This document shows positions 7,945 to 16,522 of a stretch of 59,735 nt of DNA, piece by piece. A model generated the notes under the pieces. It had not been told where the DNA came from and made no database searches. It was given only the letters and a program-made list of their open reading frames with translations. The translations under genes and the position numbers were made by a program. Origin of the DNA: Clostridia bacterium. GTDB lineage: Bacteria; Bacillota; Clostridia; Oscillospirales; CAG-272. The stretch's first letter is position 1. Every line of letters begins with the position of its first letter. The stretch covers positions 1 to 59,735 of the forward strand of contig JAQXHN010000049.1 of assembly GCA_029007295.1 (NCBI GenBank), read 5' to 3'.

Positions 7945-9090
7945 TTAGTGTGTATTTATGTTCAATAATTCGGCAAGCTTTGGGGATATTTCAAATTCCT
8001 TTACTGCATTTTTGTATTCTGTAAGAGCCGTATTATTTATTTCTCCGGTTTTAACGGCGCGGATAAGAAGATTCTTCGGCGTTTCATCGGGGTCTATAAA
8101 TTCAATAACATCTACCTTGTAACCGAACGCCTCAAGCAATTTTGCACGAAGCGAATCCGTCAACGCATCGCAAAGCTTTTGCTTCAGCATAGAATATTCG
8201 CACATTATTCCCAATGCTCCGTCTTTTTTATTAAGCTGCTTCATCATTTCATGGTGACAGCAGGGGCTGGATAATATTACCCTTGTTCCGCTTTTGACCG
8301 CTTTTGCAAGCACAATATCGGTCGCTGTGTCGCATGCATGGAGAGAAACCACCATATCGGGAGTCTTTTCTGCTTCAAATTCCGTTATGTTGCCGGATAT
8401 AAAATTCAAGCCTGTAAAATTAAGGTCGCAGCTTACTTCGTTACAGTAGTCGATAATATCGTTTTTAAGGTCGATTCCGGTAATTGAGGGCGACATTTTA
8501 CATTCATCATGCAAATACCAATATAAAGCAAAGCTTAAATAGCTTTTACCGCAGCATAAATCAAGTATATAAGAATCGTTCGGCAAATAAGCCCTTACGC
8601 TGCGTACTATTTCAAGAAATTTGTTTATCTGACGGTATTTCGGACGCTTTTTATCGAAAATTCTGCCTTTTTCGTCGCACACTCCAAGCCTGTTCAGAAA
8701 CGGACACGGAACACCGTCAGGTAAAATATGCTGTTTTATTTTGTTATGTCCGTGAACTACCGCTTTTTCGTATTCGTTTTTAAGCTTACCGATTACGGTT
8801 TTTTTCCCTTTTTTTGATATTAATACTTGAAGATTACCGGCAGTAGTGAATATGTTGATATTGCGAAAGTCCTCAGACAGATTACAAATGTATTCGGCGG
8901 ATTCATAATAGGGAATGTTTCGATGAATCGCCTTATTGTCGGATTTAAATGTTTCAAATTGAATGAACAATTCACCGTTAGAAAGAATCGGCTTTGCCGC
9001 AATTTTCAAAATGTTTTTGTCTCTCGGTGATGAAAATATTATTTTTTCCAATATTTCTCTGTTTAATATATCTCTTACTGTGCTTTCCAT
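7945..9090 (-). CDS. Class I SAM-dependent methyltransferase (Methyltransf_32-like)
   Basis: This protein of about 381 residues has a C-terminal methyltransferase domain. YILDLCCGKSYLSFAL is motif I, the VVSLHACDTATD segment follows, and SSPCCHHEM is a Cys-Cys-His-His pattern seen in the PF13679 group. The N-terminal 130 residues resemble no domain I know. The substrate is unknown; relatives are annotated only as methyltransferases. An 11-codon extension starting at TTG 9123 exists, but the ATG at 9090 is preceded by GGGAAAAG and is preferred. It is a single gene, divergent from rsgA. Confidence 0.75.
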   Translation of the reverse strand: MESTVRDILNREILEKIIFSSPRDKNILKIAAKPILSNGELFIQFETFKSDNKAIHRNIPYYESAEYICNLSEDFRNINIFTTAGNLQVLISKKGKKTVIGKLKNEYEKAVVHGHNKIKQHILPDGVPCPFLNRLGVCDEKGRIFDKKRPKYRQINKFLEIVRSVRAYLPNDSYILDLCCGKSYLSFALYWYLHDECKMSPSITGIDLKNDIIDYCNEVSCDLNFTGLNFISGNITEFEAEKTPDMVVSLHACDTATDIVLAKAVKSGTRVILSSPCCHHEMMKQLNKKDGALGIMCEYSMLKQKLCDALTDSLRAKLLEAFGYKVDVIEFIDPDETPKNLLIRAVKTGEINNTALTEYKNAVKEFEISPKLAELLNINTH

Positions 9091-9151
9091 TTTCTTTTCC
9101 CGATTTTTTCTTTTATTGTACAATAAAGTAATAATTATTTCAAGATGAAAC

Positions 9152-9181
9152 TTGACAAATTAAAAAATAATAAGTTATAAT
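9152..9181 (+). promoter_or_regulatory. Sigma-A promoter of rsgA
   Basis: A consensus TTGACA (9152-9157) and TATAAT (9176-9181) are 18 bases apart. AAGGAG lies just before the TTG start at 9209. Confidence 0.8.
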
Positions 9182-9208
9182 CTACTTACTTAAATTAAGG
9201 AGATATAT

Positions 9209-10096
9209 TTGGAAACGGTAGGAAGAATATTAAAGGGAGTCGGCGGACTGTACAATATCCTGCTTGAAGACGGTCAAATAATACAGTGCAGAGCCAGAGG
9301 GGCGCTGCGTCATACGGGAGAAAAACCGCTTGTCGGCGATTTTGTTTCGCTTACAAACGAAAACGGATATTGCATTTACTCTATTGTAAACAGACGCAAT
9401 TTCTTAATAAGACCTCCCATTGCAAATATAGATTACTTGTTTTGTGTTATTGCTTCAAAAAAACCCATGCCGATTATCGAAACACTTGATAAGCTAATCA
9501 GTATATCTGAATACAATAATATCGAACCGGTTATTGTTATTACAAAATCAGATCTCGACGCCGAAAATGCGCGAAAATTGAAGACAACGTACGAAAAATG
9601 CGGTTTTCATGCTTTTGTAACCGAGCCTGATTGCGATTATTCCAAAATCTTTGGATTTATAAAAACGGAATGCCGGGGAAGGGTCTGTGCATTTGCAGGT
9701 AATTCAGGCGTCGGCAAGTCCACGCTTATAAATGCATTGTTTCCGTCACTTTCCCTGAATACGGGAGTATTGTCACAAAAAATCGAAAGGGGCAGACACA
9801 CTACAAGAGCCGTTGAGCTTTTCAAAATCGATAATACATTTATTGCCGACACTCCCGGTTTTTCTATGCTTGATTTTACAAGATTTGATTTTTTTACCAA
9901 GGATGAATTAAAGTTTACCTTCAGAGAATTTCGACCTTACCTTAATAAATGCCGATACGCAGACTGCACTCATACAAGGGAGACAGAATGTGCGGTAAAC
10001 GAGGCAATAAGGCAGGGAATTATCCCTAAAAGCCGTCATGACAGCTTTCTTGCAATGTGGGAGGATTTAAAAAATAAGCCTGATTGGCAAAAATAA
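9209..10096 (+). CDS. rsgA: Ribosome small-subunit-dependent GTPase A
   Basis: This is a 295-residue circularly permuted GTPase that acts in late 30S maturation. An N-terminal OB fold (residues 1-70) is followed by the permuted G motifs: TKSD (G4), then GNSGVGKSTLINAL (G1), then DTPGF (G3). The C-terminal zinc knuckle is seen as CRYADCTH and TEC. The start is TTG with AAGGAG six bases upstream. In Bacillus the same region carries rsgA, rpe, thiN and spoVM; here rpe and thiN are missing but spoVM still follows, supporting both identifications. Confidence 0.95.
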   Translation: METVGRILKGVGGLYNILLEDGQIIQCRARGALRHTGEKPLVGDFVSLTNENGYCIYSIVNRRNFLIRPPIANIDYLFCVIASKKPMPIIETLDKLISISEYNNIEPVIVITKSDLDAENARKLKTTYEKCGFHAFVTEPDCDYSKIFGFIKTECRGRVCAFAGNSGVGKSTLINALFPSLSLNTGVLSQKIERGRHTTRAVELFKIDNTFIADTPGFSMLDFTRFDFFTKDELKFTFREFRPYLNKCRYADCTHTRETECAVNEAIRQGIIPKSRHDSFLAMWEDLKNKPDWQK

Positions 10097-10104
10097 AAAA
10101 ACGG

Positions 10105-10112
10105 CATATAAT
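10105..10112 (+). promoter_or_regulatory. Candidate promoter -10 element before spoVM pair
   Basis: CATATAAT differs by one base from the sigma-E -10 consensus CATACAnT and also contains TATAAT. No good -35 for either sigma is seen, so it is tentative. It lies 31 bases before the small ORF at 10143. Confidence 0.3.
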
Positions 10113-10142
10113 ATTACAAAGCACAAATGAGAGGTGTAATAT

Positions 10143-10307
10143 TTGAAAAAGCCGTTTTTGAAGCTGTCGGGACTTTCCATAGGATATATTGTTTTGTCTT
10201 TCGGTTTAGGTATGCTTATAACATACTTTATTCCGCCGTGTATTCTTGTGATTTTGGAGGCGATTATCATTATTATTGCAGGCCTTCTGTGCTTAATAGG
10301 TAAGTGA
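10143..10307 (+). CDS. Small hydrophobic protein upstream of spoVM (54 aa)
   Basis: This reading frame of 54 codons starts at TTG with GAGAGGTG six bases upstream. A short basic start (MKKPFLK) leads into two hydrophobic stretches, SIGYIVLSFGLGMLITYF and PPCILVILEAIIIIIAGLLC, that could form a hairpin in the membrane; it ends in LIGK. I know no named family. Tight linkage to spoVM (22 bases) suggests co-expression, perhaps in the forespore envelope. The good ribosome site and the hydrophobic composition support it as a real gene; the function is unknown. Confidence 0.6.
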   Translation: MKKPFLKLSGLSIGYIVLSFGLGMLITYFIPPCILVILEAIIIIIAGLLCLIGK

Positions 10308-10329
10308 ATCCGCACTGTAGAGGTATACT

Positions 10330-10416
10330 ATGAAGATTATGGTTTTAAAATCACCCAAATTATTGTCGCCGATACTTAGAAAAGTTTTTAAAATTTCGGA
10401 AAGAAAAAAAAAATAA
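10330..10416 (+). CDS. spoVM: Stage V sporulation protein M (28 aa)
   Basis: The 28-residue peptide MKIMVLKSPKLLSPILRKVF plus a basic tail aligns without gaps to Bacillus subtilis SpoVM (26 residues). Shared are MK at the start, Lys7, the key Pro9, Lys10, Leu12, Ile15 and Arg17. SpoVM is an amphipathic helix that recognises the convex outer forespore membrane and anchors SpoIVA, the base of the spore coat. AGAGG six bases before the ATG is a good ribosome site. The position downstream of rsgA matches the Bacillus gene order. The peptide is too short for most automated gene callers. It marks the organism as an endospore former. Confidence 0.85.
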   Translation: MKIMVLKSPKLLSPILRKVFKISERKKK

Positions 10417-10452
10417 ATATATAAGCAAATATATAAGCAAATATATAAGCAA
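10417..10452. repeat. Three tandem copies of a 12-bp unit
   Basis: ATATATAAGCAA is repeated exactly three times directly after the spoVM stop codon and before the terminator. With three units and no spacers it is a simple tandem repeat, not a CRISPR. Confidence 0.9.
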
Positions 10453-10454
10453 AG

Positions 10455-10487
10455 CGCACCTTAAGAGCCGTAGGGTCTTAAGGTGCG
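10455..10487. terminator. Bidirectional terminator after spoVM
   Basis: A perfect 12-bp stem (CGCACCTTAAGA/TCTTAAGGTGCG) with a 9-base loop separates spoVM from the converging DUF58 operon. The flanks are AT-rich but lack long T runs. Confidence 0.8.
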
Positions 10488-10493
10488 TATTTA

Positions 10494-11174
10494 TTAAATT
10501 TTCTTTCCGCCCGAAACAAATTTATAATGCTTATTTACGGTATCGGAACAGATTTCTGTTTTTTCCGGCGTATATCTTGCAGATAAATATGAATCATAAA
10601 GAAAATTCTCGTCCTCGCTCATTTGAGAAAATCTTTTCATCATTTCCGAGGGCGTATCGTATATGCGGGGAATATTATCCTTTGTTTTTCTTTGTAATAT
10701 ATATACACTCCAAATATAACGTATCCGTTCTCTGTTGTTTTCAAGATCCGTATATTTTTTTGGGGAATAGCTTTTTCCTTGTCTTTTCTTCCTACGGGAG
10801 CTGTTCTCAAATATAATATCTCTCTCGTCTTTTCGGATATGCGCGGAAATAGAGGTAATACCGAAAATTTTTAATGCTTTTTCAAGAGAGGTCCTGAGTT
10901 TAAGAGAAACATAAGAAAAAATACTGGTTGTTCTTCTGTATAATTCTCTGCGAATCTCAGACGTGAAAAGCTTAAAGAAAAAAATTACACTAAGCGAAAA
11001 AAATACTATTGCGAGAAAGCCTGTTATTTGCCTCGGATAACGCATAACCTCGGGGATTACAGACGTTATCCATATAAAAGAAATACTAAATACGGAAAAC
11101 ATAACGCAAATAAACAGATTCCTTTTATTAAAATGTATTTTTACTCTGTTTTCGTCTGTTTTTCTTATTTTCAT
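10494..11174 (-). CDS. Hypothetical membrane protein in MoxR/DUF58 operon
   Basis: This 226-residue protein has two N-terminal membrane helices (about residues 18-40 and 48-70) and then a highly charged, Arg/Lys-rich cytoplasmic part with no motif I recognise. It lies 20 bases after the DUF58 gene and is third in a MoxR-DUF58-X operon. In related operons this slot often holds a transglutaminase-like or DUF4129 membrane protein, but neither is visible here. The start has AGGACGG eight bases upstream. Function unknown. Confidence 0.65.
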   Translation of the reverse strand: MKIRKTDENRVKIHFNKRNLFICVMFSVFSISFIWITSVIPEVMRYPRQITGFLAIVFFSLSVIFFFKLFTSEIRRELYRRTTSIFSYVSLKLRTSLEKALKIFGITSISAHIRKDERDIIFENSSRRKKRQGKSYSPKKYTDLENNRERIRYIWSVYILQRKTKDNIPRIYDTPSEMMKRFSQMSEDENFLYDSYLSARYTPEKTEICSDTVNKHYKFVSGGKKI

Positions 11175-11194
11175 AATAAAAACCGTCCTGAGAA

Positions 11195-12337
11195 TTACTT
11201 ATTTTCCGTATTGTCTCTGTCTGCGATGAATAAAGCAACCGCATTGCCCCTGTATTCGAGATTTTTTAAACGCATGTCAAGCTCGTAATCGAGATAAGGG
11301 GTAAATACATAAAATTCCGTATCTGTAATACCGCCGTAAATCAATTTGTCTAACATACCGGAAAAGGAAATACCGGGCGTATTTCTGACGCAGGACAATT
11401 CACGAAGCATGGAAATAAAATGTGTTTCGCCTGTTGCCATAGGAAATTCTACAAAGGTGTTGCCGTCGACGGTCATGCAGTTTGCTCCGAAGCCGCAACG
11501 GTAATTGTTGTCAAAAGCCCGGCGCATAAGGTGGCAAGCTTTTCCGAGAGCAAGCTCCTGAATTGAGTCGAATATATGCGATTGAATGGGATTTTCAGGC
11601 TCGACCGAATAGTTTATCAAAATTATAATGTTTCTGTTAGAGCAAAAATCTTTCTCGTTGACTTTTATTTTTGATGTAAGAAAGCCCGAGCATTTTGCGG
11701 TGGCTTTAAAATTGATGGAGGAAAAAGGGTCTCCGTAAGTATAATCCCTTATCCCGGACAGGGAAAACGGGTCTTTCATAAGCCATCTTCGGGATTCAAG
11801 CTCTCCCTGAGTAAAGCTGACGGGGGAGCAGTCATATTCGGAATCAATCAGCGGAGGATAAACGTATATTTCCGCAGGGCAATCAACATATTTTTCCGAA
11901 CGGGCTAAAAATAACTGTACGGTCTCAAGCTTGTAAAAGCCTCTTTTCGTGCATTTTACGGTATGGCGGCGCTTTATTCTCATATAAGGCATTATCAGCT
12001 TGAATCTGCTTTTAAAAAATTGCATCCCCTTTTTTGAATCGAATACGAACTCTTTTACGATCAGCTCGTTGTATATATATCCTTCGACATCGGCAAAAAA
12101 CAGCGGAAAAGGCGTAGGATTATAAATAATCTCTAAAAGCTCAACTTCATCGTCCTGATAGACGCCCTTTTCCGAAAAACGGCGTTCGTAGCGTATTCTC
12201 GGTAAAATTGCATGGCAGATTCTATTATATAATGTCCTTAATATAAAGCCTAAAAGAATAAACAAAAGTATATAGATACAGACAGTAAACATTTTGGAAT
12301 TATAAAATTTTACAAAAATATTTATTATCTTATCCAT
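11195..12337 (-). CDS. DUF58 domain protein
   Basis: This 380-residue protein has two hydrophobic segments near the N-terminus (residues 15-35 are clear) and a DUF58 domain. Its hallmark is IRDYTYGDPFSSINFKATAK near residue 190, the RxYxxGD...I.W.. family motif, followed by a von-Willebrand-like core (NIIILINYS). DUF58 proteins work with MoxR AAA+ ATPases, probably in assembly or activation of envelope proteins. The MoxR gene ends five bases upstream, so the pair is co-translated. Role beyond the family is not known. Confidence 0.85.
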   Translation of the reverse strand: MDKIINIFVKFYNSKMFTVCIYILLFILLGFILRTLYNRICHAILPRIRYERRFSEKGVYQDDEVELLEIIYNPTPFPLFFADVEGYIYNELIVKEFVFDSKKGMQFFKSRFKLIMPYMRIKRRHTVKCTKRGFYKLETVQLFLARSEKYVDCPAEIYVYPPLIDSEYDCSPVSFTQGELESRRWLMKDPFSLSGIRDYTYGDPFSSINFKATAKCSGFLTSKIKVNEKDFCSNRNIIILINYSVEPENPIQSHIFDSIQELALGKACHLMRRAFDNNYRCGFGANCMTVDGNTFVEFPMATGETHFISMLRELSCVRNTPGISFSGMLDKLIYGGITDTEFYVFTPYLDYELDMRLKNLEYRGNAVALFIADRDNTENK

Positions 12338-12342
12338 GTTTA

Positions 12343-13305
12343 TTATTTGCCCTGTCTGAAAATTCTATCTTCTGTCGGAACTGCAACGGAGGAAATGATG
12401 TCGTTTATAATTTTCTTTGCCGCCCCCTCTTTCACTCTTGTGCCGCCCTGTAAAATAAGTCGGTGGCAGAGTACGGGAAGCGCGCTTTTCTTAATGTCAT
12501 CGGGTATAACAAAATCCCGTCCGTTTATTGCGGCAAAGCCCATTGATGCTCTTTGCAGTGCCAACGCTCCCCTCGGACTGATACCGAGCGCAACGCCGGG
12601 CGCAGTTCTTGTAGCTTCTACGATATTTATAATATATCTGGAAATATCGGTATGAACGAAAACATTATCAAGCTCACGGCAGGCTTGTTCAATTTCCTTA
12701 GAGTCTGAAACAGGTTTAATGTCTTCAAGCGGATCTCTTGACGAAAATCTGCGAAGTATCTCAACCCCTTCGTCAAATGACGGATATCCCATTGATGATT
12801 TAAACAGAAATCTGTCCAGCTGTGCTTCCGGCAAAGGAAATACGCCCATGCTTTCTACGGGGTTTTGAGTAGCGATAACCATAAATGGCGGCTTCAGAGC
12901 ATACGAAATACCGTCGACGGTAGCTTGTCCTTCTTCCATGCATTCAAGCAAGCCGGACTGAGTCTTCGGCGTTGCTCTGTTTATTTCATCGGCTAAAAGA
13001 ATATTCGAGAAAACAGGACCGGGAACAAATTCAAAGTCGGAGGTTTTCATGTTGAAATATCTTATACCCGTAATATCGGATGGCAGCAAATCGGGTGTAA
13101 ACTGAATTCTGCCGGCCTTAGAAGCTATGGATTTGGCAAAGGCTTTTACAAATTTGGTTTTACCGCTGCCGGGTACATCCTCAAGCAGCATATGACCTTT
13201 TGCAATAAGCGAAATGAAGCATAAATCAATAACATTTTGTTTACCGACAATAACCTTTGATACGTTATCTGAAATTTTTTTGTGCAGTGTACTTATGATA
13301 CCCAT
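12343..13305 (-). CDS. MoxR-family AAA+ ATPase
   Basis: The 320-residue ATPase has Walker A in EDVPGSGKTKF, Walker B in LLADEINRATPKTQ, sensor 1 in VIATQNPVE and the arginine-rich GISPRGALAL near the C-terminus, the typical MoxR layout. MoxR proteins act as chaperone-like remodelling ATPases for a DUF58/VWA partner, which is encoded next. A 14-codon extension to 13347 is possible, but GGGAG six bases before the ATG at 13305 favours that start. First gene of the minus operon 13305-10494. Confidence 0.9.
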   Translation of the reverse strand: MGIISTLHKKISDNVSKVIVGKQNVIDLCFISLIAKGHMLLEDVPGSGKTKFVKAFAKSIASKAGRIQFTPDLLPSDITGIRYFNMKTSDFEFVPGPVFSNILLADEINRATPKTQSGLLECMEEGQATVDGISYALKPPFMVIATQNPVESMGVFPLPEAQLDRFLFKSSMGYPSFDEGVEILRRFSSRDPLEDIKPVSDSKEIEQACRELDNVFVHTDISRYIINIVEATRTAPGVALGISPRGALALQRASMGFAAINGRDFVIPDDIKKSALPVLCHRLILQGGTRVKEGAAKKIINDIISSVAVPTEDRIFRQGK

Positions 13306-13461
13306 TGAACGCTCCCAATGATTAAAGATATGTAAAAATTGTACCATTTATATACTGCGAATTCTATAACAAATGTTAAATGTTTACACAATATTAAAGA
13401 TAATTTTTCCTACATGTGATAAGATAACATAATAATAAGTAAGGTTTAAAAGGGGGATACA

Positions 13462-13971
13462 ATGAACGAGTTTCTTGAGGCAGGCATTATTACAAATACT
13501 CACGGCGTTTTGGGAAATGTATTAATTACATCTTTGTGCGACACGCCCGAGGTTCTTTCAAAGATTCATTGTTTATATTTGAAAACCGCAGACGGCTACA
13601 CTCCCTTTAAGCTTGAAAAAGCCTCGGTACACAAGGGAAGAGTGCTGGCAAAGCCTTACGGTATAAACGATCCGGAAACTGCCGCAAGGTATAAAAATAA
13701 ATCGGTTTATGCAAAAAGAGAGGATATTATTAAAGACGAGGACTCTTTCTTTATTGCGGATTTAATTGGGCTACCCATAGTAAATTCGGATACAAAAAAA
13801 ATATACGGCAGATTAAAGGATGTTATTATAAATGCCGCAAACGATGTTTATGAAATTGAAACCGAAGCGGGGCTTCGGTATATGCCTGTTGTTAAGGAAT
13901 TTGTAAAAGAAATAAAATTAGGCGAAGCAATATATGTTTTGCCGATTGAGGGCATGTTCGATGAGATTTGA
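13462..13971 (+). CDS. rimM: 16S rRNA processing protein RimM
   Basis: This is a 169-residue ribosome maturation factor. The N-terminal barrel begins EAGIITNTHGVLGNV, and the PRC barrel follows with IADLIGLPIV and YMPVVKEFVKEI. It binds S19 during assembly of the 30S head. A GGGGGA ribosome site precedes the ATG. The gene overlaps trmD by 11 bases, a common pairing in Bacillota. Confidence 0.93.
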   Translation: MNEFLEAGIITNTHGVLGNVLITSLCDTPEVLSKIHCLYLKTADGYTPFKLEKASVHKGRVLAKPYGINDPETAARYKNKSVYAKREDIIKDEDSFFIADLIGLPIVNSDTKKIYGRLKDVIINAANDVYEIETEAGLRYMPVVKEFVKEIKLGEAIYVLPIEGMFDEI

Positions 13972-14629
13972 CGTTTTAACGCTTTTCCCGGATTTAATAA
14001 AGAACGTATTGTCGGAGAGCGTTATAGGAAGAGCATTGAAAGCGGGATGCTTTGAGCTTTACACCCATAATATAAGGGACTATTCCGAAGACAGGCATAA
14101 AAGAGTTGACGATACTCCTTACGGCGGAGGAAAGGGAATGGTTATGGCTGCTCCGCCGGTTTATAATTGCTTTTGCTCTATCCCCGAATGTGAAAACAGA
14201 CATACGGTATATATGTCGCCTAAGGGTAAAATTCTGACGCAGAAAAAGGCAAGAGAATTGCTGAATTACGATAATTTAATCGTTTTGTGCGGTCACTATG
14301 AGGGAATTGACCGCCGCGTTATTGATGAAATTGTGGACGAGGAAATATCGGTCGGCGACTATGTTTTAACCGGAGGAGAGATACCGTGCTGTATTTTAAT
14401 TGATTGTATTGCCAGAATGCTCCCCGGTGTTCTTGCAAACGAAGTGTGCTTTGAGGATGAGAGTATTTTTTCCGGTATGCTTGAATATCCTCAATACACC
14501 CGACCCTATGAGTATCACGGCGTAAAAGTTCCGGACGTGCTTTTATCCGGCGATCACCGTAAAATAGATGAGTGGAGATACAGTCAGGCGCTTTTATTAA
14601 CTGAAAAGCTGCGTCCTGATTTATTGTAA
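13961..14629 (+). CDS. trmD: tRNA (guanine37-N1)-methyltransferase
   Basis: This 222-residue SPOUT-class enzyme methylates G37 of tRNAs with SAM, preventing frameshifting. MRFDVLTLFPDL at the start, DDTPYGGGKGMVM, and the knot region LCGHYEGIDRRV and SVGDYVLTGGE are diagnostic. The ATG at 13961 lies inside the 3' end of rimM in another frame. A nine-codon extension has no ribosome site and is rejected. Confidence 0.96.
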   Translation: MRFDVLTLFPDLIKNVLSESVIGRALKAGCFELYTHNIRDYSEDRHKRVDDTPYGGGKGMVMAAPPVYNCFCSIPECENRHTVYMSPKGKILTQKKARELLNYDNLIVLCGHYEGIDRRVIDEIVDEEISVGDYVLTGGEIPCCILIDCIARMLPGVLANEVCFEDESIFSGMLEYPQYTRPYEYHGVKVPDVLLSGDHRKIDEWRYSQALLLTEKLRPDLL

Positions 14630-14635
14630 ATAAAA

Positions 14636-16522
14636 ATGAGAAAAAGAACTGTCAAAGACAGCTTTATATTGAAAATGTTGGGAGATACCGCCGATAAGAT
14701 TTCGGAGTCCGTTTCCGACAGCGCGATAGGCAGAGCTTTTTCGGCTTATGATATAGAAAACAACGATGCTGTTCGGAGCAGAATAATTTTATTCTTCTCA
14801 TATCTTTTTTCAAAATTAAAGCTTAAAAATCTTCAAAGAAAGCTTATGAGGGGCTTTTCTCAAAGTCCGTTGCTTTCCTTTATAGAGTATCTTAAAAATC
14901 GATTGTTGTCATCAAAAATGAGACAGTACGGCGTAATGATTCTGTCGTTCGGTTTTTATTCTTTTTCCATGTATTTGCTGGGAATACTTTCGTTTCCCGA
15001 TTATTATAAGGGCAGTAACATATCGCTTGGGGTTTCCGTTTTGTCTTTGATATGCTCGGTTCCGATGCTTTGTTCAAAAAAAACACTTGTTGAATGTATT
15101 TTTAATTCGCCCTTCGGCTTTAGGTTTTTCAACGGTGTTTTCGGATTCCGACAGGAAAATATATATTCTGAAATTAAGCATAAAGGTAAGACCACCCTAT
15201 CGCTTGTTTTAGGTATGCTCTTAGGTGTTTCTACTTTCTTTGTGAAAACGGAAAATATGCTTTTTGTTATTTTCCTTTCGATATTATGTTTATTGGTGCT
15301 TGCCTCTCCGGAGGGTGGGATAGTGCTTTTAATTTCGTTCTTTCCGCTATGTCCCGAAAAGCTGCTTCTCTGTTTTGCTTTTTTTATTGTTTTTTCCTAT
15401 TTCTTTAAGATAATTAGAGGCAAAAGAACCTTCAAAATCGAACTGTGCGATCTGTCCGTAATTATTTATGCGGCGGTAATTTTATTCGGCGGAATATTTT
15501 CCGTTAGACCGACAATAAGCTTTGTTAATTCGCTAAAGCTTACCGTATATATGCTTCTTTATTTTGTATGTGTTAATACTATCGGCTCCAAGAAATGGAT
15601 TTCGCGGGTAAGAACTTCGTTTTTGTTTTCGCTGTCACTGTGTCTTATAGTTGCACTTGCGCAGTCGCTGGCTTTAAATTCGGCGCATTTCCTTCTTGAG
15701 GATAACATTTTAACGGGTACGGTAATATCCTTGTTTGATTCGAGCGATACTCTTGCCTTTATGATAGTGATTTGCGGCTTTATTCCCGTATCTTCATTTA
15801 TAAACGCTCATAATTCACTTCGCCGAGCATTTGTTTTATTGATATTTTCATTAGAATTGTATTGCCTTTATATTATCAATTCGCCGTTTGCTGTGTTAGC
15901 ATTTACGGTTTCGGTGGCTGTTTTACTTTTAATTTATTCCAACAGAAATATTTTTTTAATTATACTGTTTGCAATTATGATACCGGTTTCCGAATATATT
16001 TTGCCGAGCTCGGCAAATCAGAATATTACCGAGTTTATTTCCTATGCAAAAGAGCTTCTTGTTTCAAGAATATCAATATGGCGGTCTTCGCTTTCAATGG
16101 CGCTTGATAATTTTCTCGGAGGAATCGGAAAGGGAGTTTTCCCGGTGCTTTTCCCTTCGTACGCCAACGAGGGCGATATTGCGGTACAAAGTCCGCATAA
16201 CATCTATATAAAGGAAATTATCGAAACCGGAATTTTCGGACTGCTCATATTTTTGATTTTTCTGCTCCTGTTTTTTCAAAGCAACAGGAAGGTATTTAGA
16301 ATAAAAGACAGGAAGATAATACCCGATACCGCAGTCGGGCTGGTCGGAATTATAGGCATATTGCTATGCGGATTTGTTTATGATGTATTCAGCAACGATA
16401 AAATATTTCTCTTATTCTGGTTAATGATTTCGTTTAACCGCGCAACGGGTAGATATAATATTTTGAGAACCAGAGAGCCGGTACACAATACAAACGGAGG
16501 TCAATTCAGCTGTGATGTATGA
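14636..16522 (+). CDS. O-antigen ligase/polymerase-like membrane protein
   Basis: This 628-residue polytopic protein has a cytoplasmic N-terminus of about 95 residues, then roughly a dozen membrane helices. The large loop near residue 500 carries SPHNIYIKEIIETG; the PHN (His521) is the hallmark of Wzy_C/WaaL O-antigen ligases and polymerases, which move glycans from undecaprenyl diphosphate. In a single-membrane spore former this suggests polymerisation or transfer of a capsule, teichoic or glycoprotein polymer. It sits six bases after trmD with no clear ribosome site. Two DUF4330 proteins follow. Specific polymer unknown. Confidence 0.78.
   Translation: MRKRTVKDSFILKMLGDTADKISESVSDSAIGRAFSAYDIENNDAVRSRIILFFSYLFSKLKLKNLQRKLMRGFSQSPLLSFIEYLKNRLLSSKMRQYGVMILSFGFYSFSMYLLGILSFPDYYKGSNISLGVSVLSLICSVPMLCSKKTLVECIFNSPFGFRFFNGVFGFRQENIYSEIKHKGKTTLSLVLGMLLGVSTFFVKTENMLFVIFLSILCLLVLASPEGGIVLLISFFPLCPEKLLLCFAFFIVFSYFFKIIRGKRTFKIELCDLSVIIYAAVILFGGIFSVRPTISFVNSLKLTVYMLLYFVCVNTIGSKKWISRVRTSFLFSLSLCLIVALAQSLALNSAHFLLEDNILTGTVISLFDSSDTLAFMIVICGFIPVSSFINAHNSLRRAFVLLIFSLELYCLYIINSPFAVLAFTVSVAVLLLIYSNRNIFLIILFAIMIPVSEYILPSSANQNITEFISYAKELLVSRISIWRSSLSMALDNFLGGIGKGVFPVLFPSYANEGDIAVQSPHNIYIKEIIETGIFGLLIFLIFLLLFFQSNRKVFRIKDRKIIPDTAVGLVGIIGILLCGFVYDVFSNDKIFLLFWLMISFNRATGRYNILRTREPVHNTNGGQFSCDV

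Noticed and set aside
10417..10452. Short direct repeats as a CRISPR array
   Set aside because: Units are 12 bp, only three, contiguous and without spacers; no cas genes are present.
13306..13347. N-terminal extension of the MoxR gene
   Set aside because: The ATG at 13305 has a good ribosome site and matches the usual start of the family; the extension has neither.
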